Origin: Bryobacteraceae bacterium
Lineage (GTDB): Bacteria > Acidobacteriota > Terriglobia > Bryobacterales > Bryobacteraceae
Direction of reading: 5' to 3'
Assembly: GCA_019748195.1 (NCBI GenBank)
Contig: JAIEPW010000086.1
Coordinates: 1-63,176, forward strand
DNA: 63,176 nucleotides
Of this stretch, positions 35,772 through 44,125 are shown in pieces. Numbering within the stretch: the first letter of the stretch is position 1; each line of letters begins with the position of its first letter. The notes beneath the pieces are model-generated. The model was not told the DNA's origin. It did not search any database and worked only from the letters and a program-made list of their open reading frames with translations. The position numbers and the translations under genes are program-made.

Positions 35772-38171
35772 ATGAGCGCAATTCAGCTTCTCCGGCAAGC
35801 CTTCCGCGGCGTGACCCATCGCCCCGGTTATACCGCGGTGGTAATCATCACCCTGACTCTCGGCATCGGGGTAACCACGGCGGTGTTCAGCATCTTCCAT
35901 GCCGTGCTGCTGTCGCCCTTGCCATTTGCCGGCGCGGAGGAACTGGTAGCGGTCTTCGATACGCAGCCCGCATGCACATCCTGCCCGGCGTCCTTTCCCA
36001 AGTATCACGACTGGCGCGACCGGAACAAAGTGTTCGCTTCCATCGGCGGAATGACGGGACGGCAGGCCGTCTTGACCGGCCGGGGAGATCCGGACCGCCT
36101 CCGCTTGGTGGCTGCTACGGCCTCACTGGGCGAAGTGTTCCGAACCAGCCCGCGGGTCGGGCGCTGGTTCACCGCCGCGGAAGACCAGCCGGGCGGGCCG
36201 AAGCTCGTACTGTTGAGTAGCGCGCTGTGGCGGCGGCTGTTCCAGGAACGCCCGGACGTGATCGGACAGAAGCTGGTGTTGGACGGCCAACCGCACGAGA
36301 TCATCGGAGTCCTTTCCCCGCGGCCCTTCCCCGCGCAATTTGGAGCACTGGACGGCGAGGTATTTGTGCCGTTACAGCAGAAGCTGGACCCGGCGACGCG
36401 CGGCAATCACTTCCTGGTAACCTTCGCGCGGCTGAAGCCGGGAATCGAGGCAGGCGAGGCGTCGCGCCAAATGCGCGCGCTGGGGGCGGACCTGGCCAGG
36501 GAGTTCGGACACAATCACGGGGTCGATGTCCGGCCGCTGACGGATGTATTGTCCGGCGGCGTGCGTACGCCGTTGAACCTGCTGCTGGGCGCGGTCCTGC
36601 TGGTGTTGCTGATCGGCGCGGCGAACGTCGCCAACCTGATGCTGGCGGGCGGCATCGCCCGGCGGCGAGAGCTCGCCGTGCGGCAGGCCTTGGGCGCGGG
36701 AGTCCGGAATCTGGCCGGATTGCTGGCCGCCGAAGGCTTGCTGCTTGCGGCCGCGGGTGGCGGACTGGGGATTCTGCTCGCCAACTGGCTGGTATCCTCC
36801 TTCACATTGCTGGCCGGAAATCAATTGCCGCGAACGGCGCAAGTGGAGATGAACCTGCCGGTGCTGGCGTTCGCGATTCTGGCCTCCGCCGGCGTGGGCC
36901 TGCTCTGCAGCGTGTTTCCGATTTTATGGGTAGGCCGGCGCGATCTCGCTTCCGAAGTACGCCAGGGCGACGTCCGCGGGGGAAGCCATTCGGGGAATCG
37001 CGTTCGCGCCGCGCTGGTGGTGACCGAGATCGCGCTGGCGTTCGCACTGCTGGCGGGGTCGGCGCTGCTGGTGAAGAATCTGCTGCTGCTGCAGGGCCGC
37101 GATCCGGGCATCCGCACCAGCAAAGTAGTGACGTTCTCGGTGGCGCTGGCTGGTCCGCGGTACCAAGACAACGCGCCGGTGGTGGCGTTCTACCGGGACC
37201 TGACCGAGCGGCTGCGGTCGATGAACCAGGTGGAGCGCGCGGGGTTGATCAGCCACGTGCCGATGATCGATTTCGGGTTCAACGGCGAGTTTCAGGTGGA
37301 CGGCGATGTCCCATGGGCGGCGAAGGACGCCCCGCTGGTGGAGTATCGCTGGATTCACGGCGATGCGCTGGGCGTGCTCGGGGTTCCACTGGTGAAGGGG
37401 CGGATGCTGGAGGAGCGCGACGGCGACGGCACCCGCACGGTGTTGATCAACCAGGCGATGGCGGAGAAGTTCTGGCCCGGCAAGGATCCGATCGGGCGGC
37501 GGTTCGGCCAGGGTTCGGATCGCTCCCAGTGGTACGAGGTGGTGGGCGTGATCGGAAATGTGCGGTCCTACGGGCTGGCGGCGAATCAGCCGTTCGAGTT
37601 CTACCGGCGAATCGAGCAATCGGCGTTCGGGCGGATGTCGGCGGTGATCGAGACGCGCGCGGAAGATCCGCTGGCAGTCATTCCGGAGGCTCGCCGCGCG
37701 GTTGGCGCGCTGGACCCGTCGATTCCGCTGACGAATATCAAAACGATGGAGCGGGCGGTGGCGGAATCGCTGGGCCGGCCGCGATTCTTCTCCAGCCTGA
37801 CGGCGCTGTTCGGCTTGATCGCCGGCGTGCTGGCTCTGGTGGGCATTTACAGCGTAATGGCGTACAACGTGAACCGGCAGCGGCGCGAGTTCGGAGTGCG
37901 GCTCGCGTTGGGGGCCGCGCCGGCATCGCTGCGCAGGATGGTACTGGGGCAGAGCCTGAAGCTGGCCGGAATCGGGATCGCGATCGGAGGTGCGGCGGCG
38001 TGGGCGTTCTCGGGAGTCCTGAAATCGGTGCTCAACGACGTCCAGCCGACGGATCCGTGGGTGTACGCGGGCACGATTCTCGCCGTGTTCGCGGTGTCGG
38101 CGGTGGCGGCGTACTTGCCGGCGGTGTGGGCGAGCCGGGTGGATCCCGCGGAGATCTTGAGGGCGGAGTGA
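35772..38171 (+). CDS. ADOP-family ABC-type permease (acidobacterial duplicated orphan permease)
   Basis: A 799-residue membrane protein with the MacB/FtsX permease design duplicated: an N-terminal helix (about 20-40), a periplasmic MacB_PCD domain (SFPKYHDWRDRNKVFASIGG, GRWFTAAED, VLDGQPHEIIGVL), three helices, a second helix at about 405-430, a second periplasmic domain, and three final helices with VNRQRREFGVRLALGA and an end RVDPAEILRAE. This matches the ADOP family (TIGR03434), abundant in Acidobacteria and usually not next to an ATPase gene. No ATPase gene is nearby. Role in export or envelope stress is inferred. It is followed after 2 bases by a HicB-like gene. Confidence 0.92.
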   Translation: MSAIQLLRQAFRGVTHRPGYTAVVIITLTLGIGVTTAVFSIFHAVLLSPLPFAGAEELVAVFDTQPACTSCPASFPKYHDWRDRNKVFASIGGMTGRQAVLTGRGDPDRLRLVAATASLGEVFRTSPRVGRWFTAAEDQPGGPKLVLLSSALWRRLFQERPDVIGQKLVLDGQPHEIIGVLSPRPFPAQFGALDGEVFVPLQQKLDPATRGNHFLVTFARLKPGIEAGEASRQMRALGADLAREFGHNHGVDVRPLTDVLSGGVRTPLNLLLGAVLLVLLIGAANVANLMLAGGIARRRELAVRQALGAGVRNLAGLLAAEGLLLAAAGGGLGILLANWLVSSFTLLAGNQLPRTAQVEMNLPVLAFAILASAGVGLLCSVFPILWVGRRDLASEVRQGDVRGGSHSGNRVRAALVVTEIALAFALLAGSALLVKNLLLLQGRDPGIRTSKVVTFSVALAGPRYQDNAPVVAFYRDLTERLRSMNQVERAGLISHVPMIDFGFNGEFQVDGDVPWAAKDAPLVEYRWIHGDALGVLGVPLVKGRMLEERDGDGTRTVLINQAMAEKFWPGKDPIGRRFGQGSDRSQWYEVVGVIGNVRSYGLAANQPFEFYRRIEQSAFGRMSAVIETRAEDPLAVIPEARRAVGALDPSIPLTNIKTMERAVAESLGRPRFFSSLTALFGLIAGVLALVGIYSVMAYNVNRQRREFGVRLALGAAPASLRRMVLGQSLKLAGIGIAIGGAAAWAFSGVLKSVLNDVQPTDPWVYAGTILAVFAVSAVAAYLPAVWASRVDPAEILRAE

Positions 38172-38173
38172 GG

Positions 38174-38380
38174 GTGGACGACTATCAAGTCGTGCTGTAC
38201 CGGAATGAGCCCAGCGGTTGGGTTGCGGAAGTGCCCTCGATTCCGGGGTGTCACGCGCTGATGCCCACACGGGAGGCAGCGCTGGCGGAGCTCGCGGCGG
38301 TGTTTCAGATGATTGCGGAGGAGTACGCCGAGCGACGTCAGCAGTTGCCCGCGGACACCACCGAAATTTCACATGCCTAG
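38174..38380 (+). CDS. Solitary HicB-like protein
   Basis: A 68-residue protein of HicB/DUF1902 type: YQVVLYRNEPSGWVAEVPSIP, GCHA, TREAALAELAAVF, and the LPADTTEI end found in many acidobacterial HicB-like proteins. It lacks the C-terminal DNA-binding part of classical antitoxins, and no hicA gene is next to it. The GTG start lies 2 bases after the ADOP stop. It may regulate an unlinked HicA or have another function. Confidence 0.75.
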   Translation: MDDYQVVLYRNEPSGWVAEVPSIPGCHALMPTREAALAELAAVFQMIAEEYAERRQQLPADTTEISHA

Positions 38381-38432
38381 CGCCGTGCCTCGGAGTTGTG
38401 CCGCCTCGAATCAGGCGAGAGCCTCACTCCGG

Positions 38433-38537
38433 TTGGGAGCCACGATCGTGAGAGAGTGGCAGACGGTGCTGGTTTCCGCAAGCCTTAAACCGCTTGCTCA
38501 CGCTGCGCGGCTCCAATTTGCGATCTATCGTGCGGGG
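38433..38537 (+). repeat. Dispersed palindromic repeat, copy A
   Basis: Begins TTGGGAGCCACGATCGTGAG and closes near GGCTCCAATTTGCGATCTAT. The ends TTGGGAGCC and GGCTCC-AA are inverted repeats. The copy aligns along about 105 bases with copy B at 40139-40246, in the same orientation, at roughly three quarters identity by eye. Its right end overlaps the stop region of the secreted propeller-like gene. Confidence 0.75.
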
Positions 38538-39475
38538 CGGGCGTGAAGAAGCGAATTGGGACCAGTCCAGAAAACGACGGAGGGTCCCTGCGTACCCGCG
38601 ATCCCTCTGAGCCTGTGTCCTTGCGGCCCACCAAGTTCCACAAATTCGCCTTTCGCGCGGTCAAGCCTGAAGAGTCGGATGAACGTGCGCATGGCCCCGG
38701 TCGAGATGTCCGGTTCGTCGACTTGAGCAGCAACGTATGCCTCCCCTTCCGAGGTGACCGAGATTCCGGACAACAGCGAGGACTTAGACGGTTTTTTCCA
38801 GGGATAGCGCCCTAGAATTTGGCCGTTGGTGTCCAACTCAACCCACTCTCCGGCAGTTTCGAGCAACACCGCAATACGATCCCCCCCAGCGGCGAGCGCT
38901 GAACTCCTGCCAGGATGTTGTTGGGAAGGCGGGAACAGCGACGTTGGAAGCGCTGTTTTCAGCAGGCGGCCGTCAGCGGAGTAATGACGAACCATCTCGT
39001 GCCCCGGAACGGCCTCAAATCGTTCGTCGTAAACCCGGCCGACCGTCCATAGGGTGCCATCCTGGGCATAACTAACATGAAACGGAGCATAGGGCCGCGT
39101 GCGAACGGTGCGCAGATGCTGTCCAGCAGAGTCATAGAACATCAGGAAGGAAGAGGACTGTCCTTGGTCCGTACTTCCTGACACGACTGCGACGACGCTT
39201 TGATCTGGACCAACAGCGGCCGTTCGCGTCAACTGCTGCCGACCACCGGGCAGGAGTGGACGAATCGGCGCAAGTATCCGCCCGCTGTTGTCGGATAACA
39301 GGACTGCACCTGAGTCGTGGTCGATGCGAACACTTCTTCCGTTTTGCCATGCCGGGACATTAATTTTACCGATAAGCTTGGGAAGTTCCACGGCGTTTCC
39401 CACTGGCTCCAGCCGCTCGGCCCACATTTGACTGATCGCCAGGAGTGTCATTGATACGAATGTTTTCCACTTCAT
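38525..39475 (-). CDS. Secreted propeller-like protein, unknown
   Basis: A 316-residue exported protein with a signal peptide (MKWKTFVSMTLLAISQMWA). After it come repeated short beta segments such as VRIDHDSGAVLLSDNSG, PYAPFHVSYAQDGTLWTVGR, RIAVLLETAGEWVELDTNG and ISVTSEGEAYVAAQ. These fit a six-bladed beta-propeller, although the repeats are too divergent to count safely. GGAGG lies 7 bases before the ATG. It follows the Cys-rich exported protein by 33 bases, and the pair is bracketed by copies A and B of a dispersed repeat. Confidence 0.65.
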   Translation of the reverse strand: MKWKTFVSMTLLAISQMWAERLEPVGNAVELPKLIGKINVPAWQNGRSVRIDHDSGAVLLSDNSGRILAPIRPLLPGGRQQLTRTAAVGPDQSVVAVVSGSTDQGQSSSFLMFYDSAGQHLRTVRTRPYAPFHVSYAQDGTLWTVGRVYDERFEAVPGHEMVRHYSADGRLLKTALPTSLFPPSQQHPGRSSALAAGGDRIAVLLETAGEWVELDTNGQILGRYPWKKPSKSSLLSGISVTSEGEAYVAAQVDEPDISTGAMRTFIRLFRLDRAKGEFVELGGPQGHRLRGIAGTQGPSVVFWTGPNSLLHARPAR

Positions 39476-39508
39476 CAGTTACCTCCACACATCATTCTCA
39501 CAAGTCTG

Positions 39509-39952
39509 TCAGCAAGCCGATTCGCGGCAGCTTTGGCCACAACACGCCGTTCCGCCATATGCCCAACCATCCCCGGGTCCGGCGGAATTCGGGTCCGAGT
39601 AATGCCACCAATAGTGATGTTCACAAGGAGAAGAGCAGGGATTGCTCTGGCTTGTCATGTAAGCACCGCCGCAATCTCCTGACGGGCAGTCCATCGCGGA
39701 GACGGTGGGGAGCTTAAGAACGCCAAGTGCTTTGGAGACCACGCCTGCCTTACAGCGTCCGGTTGGACGAGCTTGAGACATGATCTGCAGATACAGCGGC
39801 GACGGAGGGATGCCATCAAAGGCCGACGGCAGCAGCCCTCCTTGTTCATCGAATACCTGGGGCTGCGGTTCCTTGCTCTCAAAGGAAACAAAGAGCCACA
39901 GCGACAATGCGAGAACGGGTGCGATCCAGAGGGGAACAGCAGAGAAACGCAT
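39509..39952 (-). CDS. Small exported Cys-rich protein
   Basis: A 147-residue protein with an N-terminal membrane helix or uncleaved signal (about 8-24, WIAPVLALSLWLFVS) and a Cys-rich C-terminal third containing nine Cys in all: near Cys67, then in CPSGDC, NPCSSPC, ACCGQSC and RESAC. The end is rich in His, Tyr, Trp and Gly (HHYWWHY). A disulfide-stabilised extracytoplasmic or modified-peptide product is inferred; no family recognised. There is no separated ribosome binding site: a near-consensus promoter ends 6 bases before the ATG, so the mRNA may be leaderless. It is probably cotranscribed with the propeller-like gene. Confidence 0.7.
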   Translation of the reverse strand: MRFSAVPLWIAPVLALSLWLFVSFESKEPQPQVFDEQGGLLPSAFDGIPPSPLYLQIMSQARPTGRCKAGVVSKALGVLKLPTVSAMDCPSGDCGGAYMTSQSNPCSSPCEHHYWWHYSDPNSAGPGDGWAYGGTACCGQSCRESAC

Positions 39953-39958
39953 ACCCTC

Positions 39959-39986
39959 ATCATAGGCGTCTTAAGTTTTTTGTCAA
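39959..39986 (-). promoter_or_regulatory. Near-consensus sigma-70 promoter of the Cys-rich/propeller cassette
   Basis: On the minus strand, TTGACA, 16 bases, TATGAT. The -10 box ends 6 bases before the ATG at 39952, so the predicted transcription start falls on or next to that codon. Confidence 0.65.
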
Positions 39987-40138
39987 GAGCCCTTTTTGCA
40001 TCATTGCGTTCCATTAAACGAATGTGTTTCCAGACTTACTGTGACTATTCCTGAGCCGCAAGCGTGCTGTTCCAGCTCGCAAGGAAAGACGCACTTTCGC
40101 GCAAAAGTGTGGAGTGGTATTAACTGGGAAGACGGCGC

Positions 40139-40246
40139 TTGGGAGCCACGATCGTAAGAGAGTGGCAAACGTTTCGGTTTTCCGGCCAAAGTTGAGCCGT
40201 TTGCCGGTTGCTCACGCCGCGCGGCTCCCATTTGCGGGCTATCGGG
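40139..40246 (+). repeat. Dispersed palindromic repeat, copy B
   Basis: Begins TTGGGAGCCACGATCGTAAG and ends near GGCTCCCATTTGCGGGCTAT. The outer arms GGGAGCC/GGCTCCC and the inner arms GGCAAACG/CGTTTGCC are both perfect inverted repeats, so the unit can fold into a long nested hairpin. Related to copy A at 38433 in direct orientation. The rest of the 39953-40260 intergenic region holds the cassette promoter and no other supported gene. Confidence 0.75.
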
Positions 40247-40260
40247 CGAGGGTGACAGGG

Positions 40261-43200
40261 TTAGTGGAAATCATGGCTCGGGGCCCCGGCCTGGATGAAC
40301 TCCAGCGGCCGGACCTCATCCAGTTTCACGGAAATCGCCCCCTGCTGGTTCTGCAGCATTCCTTCAATTAACAAATAAGGCGCGGAGGTGAGCGCGAAGC
40401 GGTTGCGGTCGAACTGATCGGGGGTGACGATCGCATTCGAAATTCCGGTTTCATCCTCCAGGCTGAGGAACAGAAATCCGTGCGCGGTACCGGGGCGCTG
40501 GCGGCAGATGACGCAGCCGGCGATCCGCACCCGCTGCCCGTCGCGCAGGCGCGCCAGGTCCGCGGCGGGGGTCACTTTCATTTGATCCAATTCCGCGCGG
40601 CGCATGCCGATGGGATGCATGCCGATGGTGACGCCGGTGCCTTGAAAGTCGGCCACTACGCGTTCCTCGGGGGTCATGGGATTCAGCGGCGAATCCGCCG
40701 CCGCGGATTCCAGCGCTTCCAGCAAGGGTCCGGCGGGACGCGACAATCGCGCTGCCGACCACAACGCCTCCCGGCGGTGAATCGTTTGCCGCCCGATGAA
40801 ATTGAACGCGCCGATTTCCGCCAGCGTGCGCATTTCCTCCTGATTCAGGGCGGGGACGCGCACGCGGAAATCCTCCATTGAGGTGAAGGGACGTTGTGAC
40901 CGCGCGGCGACGATCGCTTCCGCGGCGTGCGCGCGCAGTCCCTTGACGTAGTTCAAACCCAGACGCAGCGCGGGCAGTTCCAGCGTGCACTTCACATCCG
41001 AAATCGTCACATCCACCGGGAGCACCCGCAAACCGTGCCTCTGCGCGTCCTTCACGATGGTGGCGGGATGATAGAAACCCATGGGCTGATTATTCAAAAG
41101 CGCCGCCGTGAATGCCGCCAGGTAATGACACTTCAAATAAGCGCTGGCGTATGCGATAAGGGCAAAGCTGGCCGCGTGCGATTCCGGAAATCCGTAAAGG
41201 GCAAACGCGGTAATGGATTGAATAATGATTTCCTGCGTCTCACCGGTGATGCCGTTCTCCGCCATGCCGCGGCGGAGCTTCGCTTCCACTTCCCGCATTC
41301 GCTTCTCGGAGCGGCGGAAGCCGAGCGCGCGGCGCAGTTCTTCCGCTTCGCCGCCGCTGAAGTTGGCGGCAATCATGGCCATGCGCAGCAACTGTTCCTG
41401 GAACAGCGGTACGCCCAGGGTCCGGCGCAGCACCACTTCCAGGGAAGGATGCAGGCAGGAGGCAGGCTCCAGACCCTGGCGTCGCTTCAGGTAGGGATGG
41501 AGCATCTTGCCGACAATCGGGCCGGGGCGGATGATCGCCACCTGTACCACGATGTCGTAAAAGCATTTGGGCTTCAGACGCGGCAGGCAGGACATTTGCG
41601 CGCGGCTTTCCACCTGGAACAGCCCCACGGTGTCGGCTTTTTGCAATGCCTGGTAAATGGCCGGATCGTCCTGCGGCAAATGCGCCAGGTCGATAGGCTC
41701 GCGGTAGTGTTCGGGGATGAGTTGCAGGCAGTCTTCCAGCACGGCCATCATGCCCAGCCCCAGCAAGTCCACCTTAACCAGGCCCAGATCGTTGCAATCC
41801 TCCTTGTCCCACTGGATAACGACGCGGCCGGGCATGGTGGCGGGCTCCAGCGGCACGATGGAATCGAGCTGGCCCTGGCAGATCACCATCCCGCCCGAAT
41901 GTTGCCCCAGGTGGCGGGGCAGGCTTTGCACGGCGCAATATAGCTCCAGGAACTTGCGGACCTTGGGATGCTCCAGATCGAGCGCGGCATCGCGAAAGCG
42001 GGTTTCCGCGGTTTCGCGGGGATCGCGGAAGCCCCAGCGGGAAGCCATGTTGGAGAGGCGGGTGATCTCATCCTCGCCGAAGCCGAGCACCTTACCGATG
42101 TCGCGGGCGGCGGAGCGGCCGCGATAGGTGATGACGTTGGCGGTCATGGCCGCGCCGCGTTCGCCGTAGCGCTGGTAGACGTGCTGGATGACGCGCTCGC
42201 GCTGATCGCCGCTGGGAAGGTCCAGGTCGATGTCGGGCCATTCGCCGCGCTCTTCGCTGAGGAAGCGCTCGAACAGGAGCTCCATTTTCACCGGGTCGAC
42301 GGCGGTGATCCCGAGCGCGTAGCACACGGCCGAGTTGGCGGCGGATCCCCTGCCCTGCACCAGGATGCGGTTCTCGCGGCAGAACTCGACCAGATCCCAA
42401 ACGATGAGGAAGTATCCAGCCAGGTCGAGTTTCTCGATCAATTGCAGCTCGCGTTCGATCTGCCGTTGCGCCCGCTGGGTGTAGGGGCGGAAGCGCAGCG
42501 GGGCGGCCTGTTCGGTGCGCCTGCGCAGGTAGGAGCTCATGGTCTCCCCCGGCGGGACGGGGTATCGCGGAAACTCGTAGCCGAGTTGCGCCAGCGTGAA
42601 ATCGAGCCGCTGGGAGAGCTCGTGGGTGTTGGCCAGGGCTTCGGGATAGTCCCGGAACAGCCAGTTCATTTGCCGTTCGTTTTTCAGAAACCGTTCGCTG
42701 TTGCGGGACAGCAGGCGACCCCCTTCCTGAATGGTGGTTTTCTCACGAACACAGGTGAGCGCGTCGAAGAGTTCGCGTTCCTCCCGGGCAGCGTAGCGGA
42801 CACCGTTGGTGGCCAACAGTGGGATCTTGCGGGAGCGCGCGAGTTCCATGAGGGTTTGATTGCGAGCCTCCTGATCGCGATGGCCGTGGCGCTGCAATTC
42901 GGCATAGACGTTGCTTTGGCCGAAGATCGAGATGAGCCGGTCGAGCATTGCCGCGGTGGGGACCCCCAGGGGGCCGCGTTCATCGCCGGTGAGGCAGATC
43001 AGGCCGGCGGCGAATCGCCGGAGTTCGTCTTCGGAGGCGGCGGCCTGGCCTTTAGCCGCGCGCAACTTCATCGAGGTGATCAGGCGGCAGAGGTTCTGGT
43101 AGCCGGCCCGGGATTCGGCCAGGAGGACGTAAACGGCGCCATCCTGGCCGGTGATTTCTGCTCCCAGATGGGCTTTTAAGCCCAGCTTGCGGGCTTCGAT

Positions 43201-43350
43201 GTAAAAGCGGGGAGCGCCGGAGACATTATCGCGGTCGACGAGGGCTACGGCAGGGAGGCCGAGGTTGGCGGCCTGGGTGGCGAGGTCCTCGGGGGCGGAG
43301 GCCCCGTTGAGGAAGCTGAAGGCGGATGCGGCATGGAGCTCGGCGTACAT
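40261..43350 (-). CDS. dnaE2: Error-prone DNA polymerase III alpha subunit, DnaE2 (ImuC)
   Basis: A 1029-residue C-family polymerase for mutagenic translesion synthesis. The N-terminal PHP domain is present (YAELHAASAFSFLNG). The palm has GRGSAANSAVCYALGIT and the catalytic acidic motif WPDIDLDLPSGDQRERV. The fingers include HLGQHSGGMVI and KVDLLGLGMM. Helix-hairpin-helix and OB-fold domains follow, with RVRIAGCVICRQRPGTAHGFLFLSLED near the end. The design matches DnaE2 rather than replicative DnaE1. The usual imuA and imuB partners are not adjacent on either side. Confidence 0.96.
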   Translation of the reverse strand: MYAELHAASAFSFLNGASAPEDLATQAANLGLPAVALVDRDNVSGAPRFYIEARKLGLKAHLGAEITGQDGAVYVLLAESRAGYQNLCRLITSMKLRAAKGQAAASEDELRRFAAGLICLTGDERGPLGVPTAAMLDRLISIFGQSNVYAELQRHGHRDQEARNQTLMELARSRKIPLLATNGVRYAAREERELFDALTCVREKTTIQEGGRLLSRNSERFLKNERQMNWLFRDYPEALANTHELSQRLDFTLAQLGYEFPRYPVPPGETMSSYLRRRTEQAAPLRFRPYTQRAQRQIERELQLIEKLDLAGYFLIVWDLVEFCRENRILVQGRGSAANSAVCYALGITAVDPVKMELLFERFLSEERGEWPDIDLDLPSGDQRERVIQHVYQRYGERGAAMTANVITYRGRSAARDIGKVLGFGEDEITRLSNMASRWGFRDPRETAETRFRDAALDLEHPKVRKFLELYCAVQSLPRHLGQHSGGMVICQGQLDSIVPLEPATMPGRVVIQWDKEDCNDLGLVKVDLLGLGMMAVLEDCLQLIPEHYREPIDLAHLPQDDPAIYQALQKADTVGLFQVESRAQMSCLPRLKPKCFYDIVVQVAIIRPGPIVGKMLHPYLKRRQGLEPASCLHPSLEVVLRRTLGVPLFQEQLLRMAMIAANFSGGEAEELRRALGFRRSEKRMREVEAKLRRGMAENGITGETQEIIIQSITAFALYGFPESHAASFALIAYASAYLKCHYLAAFTAALLNNQPMGFYHPATIVKDAQRHGLRVLPVDVTISDVKCTLELPALRLGLNYVKGLRAHAAEAIVAARSQRPFTSMEDFRVRVPALNQEEMRTLAEIGAFNFIGRQTIHRREALWSAARLSRPAGPLLEALESAAADSPLNPMTPEERVVADFQGTGVTIGMHPIGMRRAELDQMKVTPAADLARLRDGQRVRIAGCVICRQRPGTAHGFLFLSLEDETGISNAIVTPDQFDRNRFALTSAPYLLIEGMLQNQQGAISVKLDEVRPLEFIQAGAPSHDFH

Positions 43351-43437
43351 TTCGCTGTTTCTTCGCCATCATAACACCCTGCGGCGCCAGTTTCGCCTGT
43401 GGCGGAGCGGGCCAAACAGGCGCCGACACATTTCCTG

Positions 43438-43472
43438 TAACGATAGCCAACTGGTCTTGTATACAGTACACA
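43438..43472 (+). promoter_or_regulatory. Promoter and palindromic operator of the GntR gene
   Basis: TAACGA, 16 bases, TATACA (43438-43465) form a possible promoter. Overlapping its -10 box, TGTATACAGTACACA (43458-43472) is a near-perfect 15-base dyad, the shape and spacing of FCD-type GntR operators. It touches the ATG at 43473. Binding by the product would block initiation, so autoregulation is likely. Confidence 0.55.
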
Positions 43473-44125
43473 ATGCCGATCTCCCGTCTCACACTCCAAC
43501 AGCAGGTCCGCGACGAACTTCTTGGCTGGCTGCAAGAGGGGAAGCTCTCCGCCGGACAGCGGATCACCGAGCAATGGCTCAGCCAATCGTTGAGCGTCAG
43601 CCGTACGCCGGTGCGCGAGGCGCTGCGGGGGCTGGAACGGGAGGGGCTGGTTTGCCGCGCCGATCGCGGCTACTCCGTGATCGCGATCAACGAGCAGATG
43701 GTGCGCGAGGTGTACCCGATGCTGTGCGGCTCGAATGCCTCGGGATGCGGTTAGGGCTGCGGCGCCTCGGGCCTCTGTGTGATCGCCTGGCGGATCTGAA
43801 CCGGAAGATGGAGCACAGCGGCGCGGCAGCCGCATCGCGCTACAGCCTGGACAGCGAGTTCCACCGGATTCTGGCGGGAACTCACGACAACGGTTCGTTG
43901 CAGAAGGAGTTGGACCGGCTGCGGCGCGTGGTGCGGGGCCATGACGGAGCGTGGGAGCGGGGCCTGGCCGACGTGCGCGGATCGTGCGCGGCGCACGCGG
44001 CGATCGTGGAAGCCATCCGCGCGGAAGACGCGGTCTCGGCGGAACGGACGCTCGCCCGGCACTGGGAAGAAGGCACGGAAATCGTATGCGAGTGGCTTAA
44101 GCGGAGAGAAGGAGAATCGAAGTGA
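43473..44125 (+). pseudogene. GntR-family (FCD type) regulator interrupted by a frameshift
   Basis: The first part (43473-43754) codes for a typical GntR winged helix: LQQQVRDELLGWLQEGKLSAGQRI, then SVSRTPVREALRGLEREGLV and VREVYPMLCG. The frame then runs to a stop at 43752. The missing effector half continues in another frame (LECLGMRLGLRRLG, EFHRILAGTHDNG, HAAIVEAIRAEDAVSAERTLARHW) to 44125. The two frames would join in MLC-LECL if one base were restored near 43730. The helical FCD domain is otherwise intact, so the lesion is either recent or a sequence error. The stop overlaps the GTG of the amidohydrolase gene, the probable target. Confidence 0.8.

Noticed and set aside
38374-38546. hicA or other small gene after hicB
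   Set aside because: The only frame runs through the dispersed repeat and has no HicA motif (no conserved G-S-H region); its similarity to copy B is at DNA level.
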